From: Dysgonomonas sp. 521
GTDB taxonomy: Bacteria; Bacteroidota; Bacteroidia; Bacteroidales; Dysgonomonadaceae
Length of the DNA: 64,000 nt
Assembly: GCF_010501055.1 (NCBI RefSeq)
Contig: NZ_QVMO01000002.1
Span: forward strand, 124,001-188,000
Reading direction: 5' to 3'
Both the position numbers and the translations under genes were made by a program. Positions 18,808 through 27,379 of the stretch are shown here, in pieces (within the stretch, counting starts at the first letter, position 1; every line of letters starts with the position of its first letter). A model generated the notes under the pieces. That model was not told where the DNA came from and did no database searches. It was given only the letters and a program-made list of their open reading frames with translations.

Positions 18808-19350
18808 ATGAAAATGATGAAGCATATTATTTCATTAATATTTATAATACTAAGTAATACATCGAATATCTATGCAGATACAGGCAAAGAATATTTATAT
18901 TCAATGAAATATGTAACATTTGAAATTGATGGTAATTGGTCTGATGAAGAAATAAAAGCCTCTAAAGATTACAAAAACGCTATAATATGTAATGATTTTA
19001 TACTAGAGAATTACTCAAATATTAAATTCCCCATATTTTTAAAAACATGTTTTGAAATTGGAAAGGAACCTTGTTGTCGAATAAGTTATGACACATATAT
19101 TGGGGGAGGAGCATTAAATATAAATATTAATTCTTATGAAAAAATGGTGAAAGAAAAAGGTATACTTTCAAAAATTGGGATTAATCTTTGGATTCATCTG
19201 TACGAATCTCCCGAAAATATATTAAAGCTTTTAGAACATGCAATAAAACAAGAACCGAAACTGAAAAAGACACATAAGGAATTAAGAAAGATAATAAAAA
19301 CCAAAGGTTATCTAACTAGTAAGGAACAAGAATTATTGGATGTAGAATAG
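18808..19350 (+). CDS. Candidate periplasmic immunity protein (paralogue B), C-terminally truncated by an amber codon
   Basis: A 180-aa protein with a signal peptide (MKMMKHIISLIFIILSNTSNIYA), homologous to the preceding gene (about 60% of its length alignable by eye). The TAG at 19348-19350 is followed in the same frame by 34 more sense codons ending at 19455. The extra residues (LLQLLSQHPSSKVETFLKKY) match the end of paralogue A. The likely history is a nonsense mutation in a duplicated immunity gene; the truncated product may or may not still work. Confidence 0.55.
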   Translation: MKMMKHIISLIFIILSNTSNIYADTGKEYLYSMKYVTFEIDGNWSDEEIKASKDYKNAIICNDFILENYSNIKFPIFLKTCFEIGKEPCCRISYDTYIGGGALNININSYEKMVKEKGILSKIGINLWIHLYESPENILKLLEHAIKQEPKLKKTHKELRKIIKTKGYLTSKEQELLDVE

Positions 19351-19455
19351 GCATACTTACTACAGCTATTATCTCAGCATCCAAGTAGTAAAGTCGAAAC
19401 ATTTTTGAAAAAATATAGAGAAGATTCTTTAAACGGAAACACACTTCACCATTAA
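19351..19455 (+). pseudogene. In-frame 3' remnant of immunity paralogue B
   Basis: Thirty-four sense codons in the same frame as the 18808 gene, directly after its TAG, ending in TAA. The residues correspond to the C-terminal helix of paralogue A, so this is the detached tail of a once longer gene. Confidence 0.55.
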
Positions 19456-19467
19456 AATATAATTATT

Positions 19468-21378
19468 ATGAGTGATATAGAAACTGTAAGTGCAGATATA
19501 GAAGGAATAAATGAAACAATTTTTACTCCATTAACAGTAACTGAATCTATTTTACCTATTGTTAAGGTTGAATTGTCAACAAATAATATCCCCGATATTA
19601 ATTCTAAAGCTAAACTAACCCACTATGAAGCGACTGATAGGAATATTCCTGCAAGAAATCCATATGTGGCTGAACCTGACCCTAACTATACACATTTAGG
19701 TAGCACAGAAAGATATTTTATTTCATTACTAAAATTAAGGGTCATTCCTGGATCAAATATAAATCTGACTTGTAGATTGACGAAGGGAAGTACTTCTATT
19801 GGGCGTACAGTATCTGTTAAGATGCAAACACCAATAAGAGGTTTTACAGTATCTCCTGCATCAACAGATAATATGATGAAAGATTCTACTTTTCCGATTA
19901 CATTGGCTTTTGCTTCAAGATTGAGGGATATTGAATCGTCTTCTTTTGATCAACAATTTGATCATTGTCCTTTGATATTTACAGTAGAGGAAGATGGAGC
20001 AGAGGTGGAAGTCGGCAGGCTTAATTTGATATTGGATAATCGACCTCTTTTCTATTTGAATGCAGAACCAAAAGATTACAAAGGTGAATATGGATTCGAT
20101 TACATAAAAAAAGAATACGTAGAACCAGAAAGAAGAGTGAATGGAACAAAAACACCAATATGTACTACGATACCTCAATTACAAGCGGTATATAATCCAA
20201 CACATTTTTTTGATTATCAATATGATGCATATTTTTCGTCTTGGATAGCTTTAATGCCTCCAGCCCAAGGGCAGACAACAGGTACCAATTACAGATTAAA
20301 ATTGACCAGAAAAGAGTTAGCAGGAGATTTTCCAAATAGGTTTAATTTGGAATTCAGATGTACAAACCCAAACATACAAATAAATGATCATGCATTAAAT
20401 AACATAAATGCTCCATATCGTATACCATATAGTAATAACCTGGAGTTTAATATTCGATGTGCGGGAGTTATTGCGAGAAATGCAGGGGATGAGGTTGCTA
20501 TAGATATATTTGCTGTTTTAGAAAACACGAATATACAACCATATCAGGTCGGACGTATATTGGTCTATCCTAATAATAATGTGAGAAATGTGGAAATCGT
20601 TCTTGTTCATGTTGTATTTAGTAATTCTTGTAACGGACAATTGAATAGTAAATATAAAAGGAACGGAAATGATAGCTTGCAAAATATATTGAACAATAAA
20701 TCTCTAAATCAGCTTTTAGTTTCTTGTTCAACGAATAATGTTGCTACACCTCAAGTTATTGATTTAAGAAATACAGCCGATGGACAAAATATAATTACAA
20801 CATATGGATTGAATAATCCTGATATAAGAGTTTATAGATATAAAGATACAGATGGGGTTACGGATAGATTTAGTACTACACCTCCTGCTAGCTTTGAAGA
20901 TTATAAAGAAGGATTAGCAGGAAATACGATAATTGGTAATAATCTAAATAATTTTAGAAGTGCTTTAAATAGGTTAGTTATATCCCAAGGAATATTGACT
21001 CCTTCGCAGCAAACAGCATTTGATAATCAAAATCTTAAAATTATTATGTTGATTAATGTTAACGTCCAAGAGTCAGCAAGTACATCTGCTGCTGATAGAT
21101 ATAATAGTAGTTTTACATCAGGTGAAGCTTTTATTGGAGGGAATACGACCCCTATCTACTGTAAAAGGATTACAAACGAGACTAAATTTAATGAAACTGT
21201 GATTCACGAAATTGGACATTTACTAGGCTTAAATCATACTTTTTCCACTTCTCTTCAATTTTTACATGGATATACTGATTTTTTTATGGACTATGACTAT
21301 GATAATAATACTTTTCAGCGTACTAGCTATAGAAAAACTCTATTTCTGAAGTCAGAATGGGATACAATTGCTAGATAA
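19468..21378 (+). CDS. Candidate T6SS effector: second metzincin-type metalloprotease
   Basis: A 636-aa protein. The C-terminus carries HEIGHLLGLNH (H580, E581, H584, G587, H590) and a Met-turn (FFMDY, M607), so it is a metzincin. The N-terminal 200 residues form a beta-rich region, followed by YKGEYGFD (204-211), which matches YNGEFGFD near the start of the first metzincin. Residues about 380-520 hold the substrate-side part of the peptidase. No signal peptide is present. The downstream gene encodes a lipoprotein, the likely immunity factor. Two metzincins in one T6SS locus with the same short motif suggests a common delivery tag. Confidence 0.72.
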   Translation: MSDIETVSADIEGINETIFTPLTVTESILPIVKVELSTNNIPDINSKAKLTHYEATDRNIPARNPYVAEPDPNYTHLGSTERYFISLLKLRVIPGSNINLTCRLTKGSTSIGRTVSVKMQTPIRGFTVSPASTDNMMKDSTFPITLAFASRLRDIESSSFDQQFDHCPLIFTVEEDGAEVEVGRLNLILDNRPLFYLNAEPKDYKGEYGFDYIKKEYVEPERRVNGTKTPICTTIPQLQAVYNPTHFFDYQYDAYFSSWIALMPPAQGQTTGTNYRLKLTRKELAGDFPNRFNLEFRCTNPNIQINDHALNNINAPYRIPYSNNLEFNIRCAGVIARNAGDEVAIDIFAVLENTNIQPYQVGRILVYPNNNVRNVEIVLVHVVFSNSCNGQLNSKYKRNGNDSLQNILNNKSLNQLLVSCSTNNVATPQVIDLRNTADGQNIITTYGLNNPDIRVYRYKDTDGVTDRFSTTPPASFEDYKEGLAGNTIIGNNLNNFRSALNRLVISQGILTPSQQTAFDNQNLKIIMLINVNVQESASTSAADRYNSSFTSGEAFIGGNTTPIYCKRITNETKFNETVIHEIGHLLGLNHTFSTSLQFLHGYTDFFMDYDYDNNTFQRTSYRKTLFLKSEWDTIAR

Positions 21379-21390
21379 AATATCAAAAAG

Positions 21391-22467
21391 ATGAAAATAT
21401 ATAAACTTATTGGGTTAATTATCGTTGCTTTATTATCTGTAACCTGCAGTAGATATATTAAAGTAAATGATTATGATGGTCATGATACTTATGTCTATAA
21501 AGGGAATCGTAAAAATATGACTGAAACTAATTTTTATCCATTTGAACGGTCTTGGGATACAACCTTTACAGGGTATAAAATTGTATATACCGCTGAGGAT
21601 CGAAAAGCTAGGGCTTATGTCTTTGATACTATTCCTTTTTGCGGTAAAAATAATAAATCAGTATCAAACACAATATATGAAGTGTATTATTATAAAGGGC
21701 AACCTCGCTTTACAAAAGAAGTTGGGCGATTTATGGAAGGAGGCTTTCGCCATCAGAATAGAAAAATAATTGATGTAAAAAATTGGGAAAAACAAGTAGA
21801 GTTAGGCTTAACCGAAAAACCGCCGAAATTGACAATAAAATACCCAATTCTTTCTAAAAAATTTGAATCAGATACAACTAATTATACAGCAAATGATATC
21901 GAATATATGCTCAAAGGTCACATACGTAGGAATAACGTGAGTTATGGAATTAATGATTCAGATAGCTCGTATATTTATCTTCGAAAAGATGGTTTTACCC
22001 GCCTGTCAGCTACTCCAAGTCGCATATTTGTGAAACAACCGGATAAAACTAGAAAAATGATTCCTTTTTGGATATCTGATTTTCCCGAAAATTTATCTGA
22101 ATTGAATGTATTTCCAAATGAAAATGTTTCTGCTATGTTCCATTTAATACCCGATTCTTTATTGAATAGCAAATCTTGTGAATTTTCATTCGATAATATT
22201 GCATATAAAAACACCAAATACTCCCCTCCCGAATATTATGCTGAGTTTATTAATATAAAATTTAAAGATGGGAATTATAAAACATGGCTATATCATAAAT
22301 ATGAAGATGATAGTATTAATATATTAAATAAATATCCTTGGATGCGTAAATTTATTGATGATATTGAGTTTTTATATTTTTTACCTCCTTCAAATTATCA
22401 AGAATATATAGACTATGATTTTACACTTGGAGATACTTGTTGTCAGAAATCAATCCAAATAAGATAA
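21391..22467 (+). CDS. Candidate immunity lipoprotein for the second metzincin
   Basis: A 358-aa protein with a lipoprotein signal (MKIYKLIGLIIVALLSVTC, lipobox SVTC, lipidated Cys19). The mature protein is rich in aromatic and charged residues; no family is recognised. It starts 12 nt after the metalloprotease. A membrane-anchored periplasmic or outer-membrane position fits immunity to a toxin delivered into the periplasm. The gene is AT-rich like the rest of the island. The immunity role is inferred only from position and export. Confidence 0.5.
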   Translation: MKIYKLIGLIIVALLSVTCSRYIKVNDYDGHDTYVYKGNRKNMTETNFYPFERSWDTTFTGYKIVYTAEDRKARAYVFDTIPFCGKNNKSVSNTIYEVYYYKGQPRFTKEVGRFMEGGFRHQNRKIIDVKNWEKQVELGLTEKPPKLTIKYPILSKKFESDTTNYTANDIEYMLKGHIRRNNVSYGINDSDSSYIYLRKDGFTRLSATPSRIFVKQPDKTRKMIPFWISDFPENLSELNVFPNENVSAMFHLIPDSLLNSKSCEFSFDNIAYKNTKYSPPEYYAEFINIKFKDGNYKTWLYHKYEDDSINILNKYPWMRKFIDDIEFLYFLPPSNYQEYIDYDFTLGDTCCQKSIQIR

Positions 22468-22469
22468 CT

Positions 22470-22530
22470 ATGCAAGCACAATATCACAAAGAAATCATTC
22501 AAGGTTACTAGAATTCACAGGTTGCTTATC
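22470..22530 (+). pseudogene. Fossil 5' end of the membrane-complex gene at 22945
   Basis: The DNA reads MQAQYHKEIIQGY, stop, NSQVAY, against MRAKNHKEITKGYWKFSGYL at the true gene 475 bp downstream. Stretches such as AAAGAAATCA, AAGGTTACT and CTTATC are identical. The TGG codon is now TAG and similarity is lost after about 61 bp. This marks an old duplication or recombination edge at the end of the effector island. Confidence 0.6.
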
Positions 22531-22597
22531 ATAAATATATTTATATAAGTTTTTAGAAGTATGATAATGTATTCGTTATAAGTGTTATACGATTTAG

Positions 22598-22807
22598 ATG
22601 GGCGAAGAAGAAAAAGGTATTTTAAAGGAGGCTCAAAGGAGATTATATTATAATCTGCCTTCAATTATTCAATTATTTGCGGAAGCGAAGGCTGAAACTA
22701 ATCCGCAAATGCAAATCTCTCGTCTTGAATTATTATTAGATATGACACTACTGATATCAAAACACAGGAAGGAAAAAAATATTTCTCGAAATGCTAAAAT
22801 ATACTGA
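22598..22807 (+). CDS. Small hypothetical protein, possible gene remnant
   Basis: A 69-aa reading (MGEEEKGILKEAQRRLYYNL...) that is helical and charged, with no signal. It lies in the decayed stretch between the lipoprotein gene and the membrane-complex genes, next to the fossil fragment. It may be a real small gene or a fragment; nothing in the sequence decides. Confidence 0.3.
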   Translation: MGEEEKGILKEAQRRLYYNLPSIIQLFAEAKAETNPQMQISRLELLLDMTLLISKHRKEKNISRNAKIY

Positions 22808-22910
22808 TAATAAGGATAGTAAACTTGCAAAAACCGACTGGGATTTGTACGATAATTATGATAAACAGGTTGAAAATGGATATTATACTGTTACAGAATC
22901 TAAGATATGA
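22791..22910 (+). CDS. Very small ORF (39 aa), possible remnant
   Basis: ATG at 22791 overlaps the end of the 69-aa reading and gives MLKYTDNKDSKLAKTDWDLY and a stop at 22910. It is acidic with no recognisable domain. It could be the tail of a decayed immunity or effector gene. Low support. Confidence 0.2.
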   Translation: MLKYTDNKDSKLAKTDWDLYDNYDKQVENGYYTVTESKI

Positions 22911-22944
22911 TTATTTAGATAAGTAAAAATACAAGATAAACCCT

Positions 22945-23442
22945 ATGCGTGCCAAAAACCATAAAGAAATCACCAAAGGTTACTGGAAATTCTCCGGTTA
23001 CCTTATCGCCTGTGTCTTTGCAGGCGTATTGATCTACTTCTGTTATATCAGGACATCCAATATTGAAGTAGACCGTATAGTAGAGAAAACTGAAGAATAC
23101 GATAAAATCTATGTCAAGCAAATAGATTTAGCCAATCGGATTGATTCGCTCTATCAATATACGATGATGTTCAATACCAATAAGAACGATATACACCTAC
23201 TCCGTTCGGTTAGTAGCCGCAAACAGGAAATTCTTTCCATGATGGACGATATGAGTAGCCGTGACATACGCCTCTATCAGAAGTTGATGAGCGAAGTCAA
23301 TGTTTTTCTCGGAGTAAAAGACTCCATCCGAACAGCCAAAACAGAAGAAGGTATGATAAAAACCGATTTGTTGAAATGTACCGAAGAAAACAAACAGGCG
23401 TCACGCCAGTTAACCATTGGGGGAATAACAGTAAAAAAGTAG
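22945..23442 (+). CDS. T6SS membrane-complex small transmembrane protein (TssQ/TssO-type, first of two)
   Basis: A 165-aa protein with one N-terminal membrane segment (about residues 18-35, YLIACVFAGVLIYFCYI) and a helical periplasmic domain. This is the plan of the small T6SS-iii membrane-complex proteins. The genes tssN, Q, O, P, R are described as a set, and the order here (this gene, the next, a PKD protein, a TssR-type lipoprotein) suggests tssQ for this gene and tssO for the next. Which is which cannot be proven by eye. It starts the second block of core T6SS genes after the island; a fossil copy of its start lies upstream. Confidence 0.7.
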   Translation: MRAKNHKEITKGYWKFSGYLIACVFAGVLIYFCYIRTSNIEVDRIVEKTEEYDKIYVKQIDLANRIDSLYQYTMMFNTNKNDIHLLRSVSSRKQEILSMMDDMSSRDIRLYQKLMSEVNVFLGVKDSIRTAKTEEGMIKTDLLKCTEENKQASRQLTIGGITVKK

Positions 23443-23445
23443 GAT

Positions 23446-23952
23446 ATGGATAAAAAAACAAAAATAACCAAAAATAAACGGGAAAAAACTATCGGCTTTG
23501 TATATGTATCTATCTTATTTGGAATAGCGACATTTATATGCTGTTGGTGCCTGTTTTACTATACTGATACTAAGAGCGAAACCCGCAAAGAATTTGTTAT
23601 CGCGAAGATGGACCGCATCCGCGCTTTCCAAAATGTACAGGATGAACAAATGTTGATAGTCGATTCTATTTATAACAAGATCAAGACCTTTAATCCGGGC
23701 ATTAATGCCAGCTACGAAGAGAATGATATCAAGTTCTATCTTGCCGAAATTAAAAAGCTCTATGACGACAACAGTTACGACGGACGCTATAAGATATTCT
23801 CACAAGTACCAGCCTTTTACAATATGTGGTTCGCCGATAAAAAAGAACTATGGAGCAAGCAGCAAAATATTATCCGTTTCAGTAAAAATTTAGAAGACTG
23901 CCAGATCGGATTGGAAAAGAAAGTAGATGAACTAAAGAATACAAAGAAGTAG
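23446..23952 (+). CDS. T6SS membrane-complex small transmembrane protein (TssO/TssQ-type, second of two)
   Basis: A 168-aa protein with a basic cytosolic start (MDKKTKITKNKREK), one membrane helix (about residues 16-38) and a helical periplasmic region. It has the same architecture as the gene just before, separated by 3 nt, and is followed 3 nt later by the PKD-type TssP. Together they would form part of the inner-membrane/periplasm ring that replaces TssLM in Bacteroidota. Confidence 0.7.
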   Translation: MDKKTKITKNKREKTIGFVYVSILFGIATFICCWCLFYYTDTKSETRKEFVIAKMDRIRAFQNVQDEQMLIVDSIYNKIKTFNPGINASYEENDIKFYLAEIKKLYDDNSYDGRYKIFSQVPAFYNMWFADKKELWSKQQNIIRFSKNLEDCQIGLEKKVDELKNTKK

Positions 23953-23955
23953 ATC

Positions 23956-24840
23956 ATGCAAAAATTACTGAATCACCGGGTTTATATCATTATTATAGCC
24001 ATTGCGCTCGTTCTTGGCATTACTTTTCTTGTACGTTCCTGTATGTACAGTAAGGAGATACAAGCAACAGTTAGTCCCTTGGATGTAGAGACGGGAATCC
24101 CCGTTTCTTATGCTGACAGCACTAAAGGAGCGGATAAGTGGTATTGGGAGTTTGGTAATGGCGACACATCGTCAGACAGGCGTGGAGAATATGTTTTTCC
24201 CGAAACGGGTAAATACCAGATACGCCTTACTGTTAATGGAAATCTGGAAAAGAAATTTATTGTCAATGTCCGTTCCCCTAAAAAAGACGAATCGTTAGAC
24301 CTGATAAAGATTGATGCCCCAAAAGAAGCCTTGCAAGGAGAATATATCACATTTCGGGGAGTGGGAAATTCAAAAGACTGGCGTTGGGAATTTGGCGAAA
24401 CAGGACAGGTCGATGCCATTGAGAAGAACGCTATCTACAAGTATGAATTACCGGGACGGTATATTGTCCAGTTAAGGACGGAAGAAACCAAATATCCTGT
24501 TGTACATCAGATTGATATCATACCACAGTATTCGGATACGGATACAACTGATGTAGCATCTATTATAGGGAACGATATAAAAGAGAAACTGCAAGCCATA
24601 GTAGATCAAAAGCCATTCAATAAGAACTATAACTATGTAATGAGCACTTATCTCTGCAACAATCCCAACACACTGGTGATTGTGAATAATGACAAGAAAA
24701 ATGATTTCTATTCCTACTGTCAGGGATTAAAGATTATCGGACGAAAAAGAACAATAATAGAAAACGTACTGATCGATGTTGAAGAAACAGAAAGTTGTAT
24801 CAACAAACTGATAGTTATCCAAACAGACTTAGAGCAATGA
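23956..24840 (+). CDS. tssP: T6SS membrane-complex protein TssP (PKD-fold repeats)
   Basis: A 294-aa protein with one N-terminal membrane segment (IIIIAIALVLGITFLV) and two PKD/Ig-like modules. These are recognised by the motif DKWYWEFGNGDTSSDRRGEY followed by GKYQIRLTV (about residues 55-100), and again by KDWRWEFGETGQ followed by GRYIVQLRT (about 135-180). A further periplasmic domain follows. Such a PKD-bearing, single-span protein between the small TM proteins and TssR corresponds to TssP. It overlaps the TssR start by 4 nt (ATGA), indicating translational coupling. Confidence 0.72.
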   Translation: MQKLLNHRVYIIIIAIALVLGITFLVRSCMYSKEIQATVSPLDVETGIPVSYADSTKGADKWYWEFGNGDTSSDRRGEYVFPETGKYQIRLTVNGNLEKKFIVNVRSPKKDESLDLIKIDAPKEALQGEYITFRGVGNSKDWRWEFGETGQVDAIEKNAIYKYELPGRYIVQLRTEETKYPVVHQIDIIPQYSDTDTTDVASIIGNDIKEKLQAIVDQKPFNKNYNYVMSTYLCNNPNTLVIVNNDKKNDFYSYCQGLKIIGRKRTIIENVLIDVEETESCINKLIVIQTDLEQ

Positions 24841-27371
24841 ACATGCCGAACAAAACTACAAATAAACCACTAATACCAATCTTGTTGGGAGTTCTGTTAC
24901 TTATTTCTTCCTGTGGACCTGTACATCGTTTCACAAGGGTAAAAAAAACTCCCCGTGAGTATTCCCTGAACTATTGCGGAGAGGATACCAAAGCCCCGAA
25001 GACGGACTTGAATAAAGAGCCGTGGATCGTTTATTCGGACAGGACAGAGAACCAGACTTACAACAATGGCGGAGGAAAGGTCAAAGCCAAAGATGTGGAT
25101 TACCTTGACCCATTCCTTGTTATTGGCACCAAAAATAAAGGCGAATATTTGAAACTGATAAAATATACACCGGATATACTTAAAAACGGAAAACTCGATT
25201 ATAAGAAAGCCGAATATTACGGCTGGATACATAAGTCTAAACTACTCTTAAATCAACAATCAGTAACGGATATCAACAGTGGAAAGAAAAACAAGATGCT
25301 GGCTGTATTTGCCGATACTTTATCCATTAACGAGCCGGAAAAATACTTTGCTGTAGATTCTCTGAAATTGTACAAAGATTTAGATCAGAAGTCACAGGCC
25401 GGGACTATTTCCCCTTATAGTGTTATCTATCAGCTCAAGCAATCAGCAGATGGAACAATGACCTTGGTTGCAAATAAACCTTATATCAAAGCTGAAACTG
25501 TAAAAGAAGATGTTTTGGGTTGGGTAGATAATTCCCTGATAAAAGATATCGGAACAGGACTACATGTTAACCTGCAAACCATCCCACTTGAAACCAAACA
25601 TTTTTTCATAAATAAAAGCGAGGAGATTCCTGTTACGGAAGATATATCGGATGTAAGCCGGATGCTTTGTGAACAGTACAAGACAATCAGATTCAATCCC
25701 GTATCGTCTTATTCAACTAAAGATTCTCTGGTTGCTTTCAGAACCCGTATGGCTTTGCCTGTATTTGATTACAGCAACAACTACATATTCAATGTCAACG
25801 GAAATCAAATATCACACAAACAGTTCAGGGATATAGCCAAAGGACTGAAGAAAATCAATATATCTTTTGTCTTTGATGGAGGAGAGCAAACCATATCGCA
25901 GTTTCCGCAGATAGTTAATGCCTTGCAAAATCTTCAACCCTTGTTTGAACAATCGGATGACTATTACACTTACCGGTTCAATTGTGTGATGACCTTTGAC
26001 GAAACAGGCAAGATCTTTCATCCGTTAAATACCGGTCTTACATCGGATTATTCCGAGATTGTTAATTTTCTGTCGGACAAGGCCAACATGAAAGACAAAC
26101 TCCGAGCAATTAAATTACCCCGCAATTCATGGCCTGCACTTCGCAAGGCTGTGGAGTGTTTCGATAAACACAGGGATGCAACCAACCTGATTGTTTTAAT
26201 CGGTGACAAAAGACTAACAAATTCAGGTATTGACTCAACCTTTACGAATCGTATACTAAAGAACAATTGTCGTATAGTGGGTTTTCAGGTGTATGCCGGA
26301 GAAGGTGATGATTACAACAACTTTGTTCTCGACATAGAAGATATGATCAACTCTTATGCTGACGGAATGATAAAAACAAAGCGAAACATCTTAGTATCTC
26401 CTGAACAAATAAAGCGGATAAATTATTATGAACAGGTAGGGGAACAAAAGAATAGCTATCGCCTGGACTTTCCTGCAAACAGTATAAGCCAAGGGGCATT
26501 GTTTTTCCCTCAGAAGAACGAATCCCTGCCGATGGAAATACTGACCAATAATGTGGACACCATCATTCAACAAATCAAACAGGATAATAATAGTATAACT
26601 CAATATATGTCGAAGGCCTTTCGTTCAGTTGGGAACAACAGGACTAGATTTGACAGCCTTTTCGTCCAAAACTTTGGCATAGATACTCTACGCATTCCAC
26701 AGAAAAAACTAATAGGCAGTTTCGTTCAGGAAACACCGGGATGGTATGTGCCATCGAAAATCATTGTACTGAATGATTCAGTAAACAAGGTACAGGATTA
26801 TCACCTGATGCTGTCGGAAGCGGAAATGAAAGAACTTAAGGAATTTGTTGCCACCTTGTCAGAAAAAGAAGTGGACTTTATTTATCAGCAAAAGAAAAAA
26901 GAAGATCAGAAGCGTAAACCCTGCAACTGTCCCGAAGACGATTTGTTCAGGGAACTGGAAAAAGAAAAAGCCGAAGCTCTGGCAAACGATACCATTATAG
27001 GGAAAGAAGAATTTTATATAAGAATTGTTGGTCCCGGAGAATATGCCAGTACAAAGAGAGTACGCAAGCATCTGGCAAAAACATTACTGAAACCTATCAA
27101 ATATTGCAAATTGTGTAAAGAAAAAGGCAGTAAACTAAAACAACTGACACTTGCCGAAGCACAATATAGAATAACTGGATGTCCTACATCGAATAATGTT
27201 CTGAACGCTATCCGGATAAAAGACCTCAAAGATAAGAAGGTTGTCCCGGACGAAATGCTGGACGGCTTGGTTACTTATTACAAGAAAATGAAAAAGGAAC
27301 TGGACAAGGCCGAACAATTTGAGTCGAATGGAGAAATATATTATTGGGTGGACAGGAAGTTATTACCATAA
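24837..27371 (+). CDS. tssR: T6SS membrane-complex lipoprotein TssR
   Basis: An 844-aa protein starting MNMPNKTTNK, with a lipoprotein signal (PLIPILLGVLLLISSC, lipobox SSC). The mature part has an SH3-like N-terminal region (about residues 40-260), a central segment with von Willebrand A-like features (INISFVFDGGEQT, then NLIVLIGDKR), and a long C-terminal part with a CxCP cluster (KPCNCPED). This is the largest member of the Bacteroidota-specific set and fits TssR, which sits in the periplasm and envelope. The start at 24837 is chosen because it gives the lipoprotein signal directly. Confidence 0.8.
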   Translation: MNMPNKTTNKPLIPILLGVLLLISSCGPVHRFTRVKKTPREYSLNYCGEDTKAPKTDLNKEPWIVYSDRTENQTYNNGGGKVKAKDVDYLDPFLVIGTKNKGEYLKLIKYTPDILKNGKLDYKKAEYYGWIHKSKLLLNQQSVTDINSGKKNKMLAVFADTLSINEPEKYFAVDSLKLYKDLDQKSQAGTISPYSVIYQLKQSADGTMTLVANKPYIKAETVKEDVLGWVDNSLIKDIGTGLHVNLQTIPLETKHFFINKSEEIPVTEDISDVSRMLCEQYKTIRFNPVSSYSTKDSLVAFRTRMALPVFDYSNNYIFNVNGNQISHKQFRDIAKGLKKINISFVFDGGEQTISQFPQIVNALQNLQPLFEQSDDYYTYRFNCVMTFDETGKIFHPLNTGLTSDYSEIVNFLSDKANMKDKLRAIKLPRNSWPALRKAVECFDKHRDATNLIVLIGDKRLTNSGIDSTFTNRILKNNCRIVGFQVYAGEGDDYNNFVLDIEDMINSYADGMIKTKRNILVSPEQIKRINYYEQVGEQKNSYRLDFPANSISQGALFFPQKNESLPMEILTNNVDTIIQQIKQDNNSITQYMSKAFRSVGNNRTRFDSLFVQNFGIDTLRIPQKKLIGSFVQETPGWYVPSKIIVLNDSVNKVQDYHLMLSEAEMKELKEFVATLSEKEVDFIYQQKKKEDQKRKPCNCPEDDLFRELEKEKAEALANDTIIGKEEFYIRIVGPGEYASTKRVRKHLAKTLLKPIKYCKLCKEKGSKLKQLTLAEAQYRITGCPTSNNVLNAIRIKDLKDKKVVPDEMLDGLVTYYKKMKKELDKAEQFESNGEIYYWVDRKLLP

Positions 27372-27379
27372 AACAGAAA

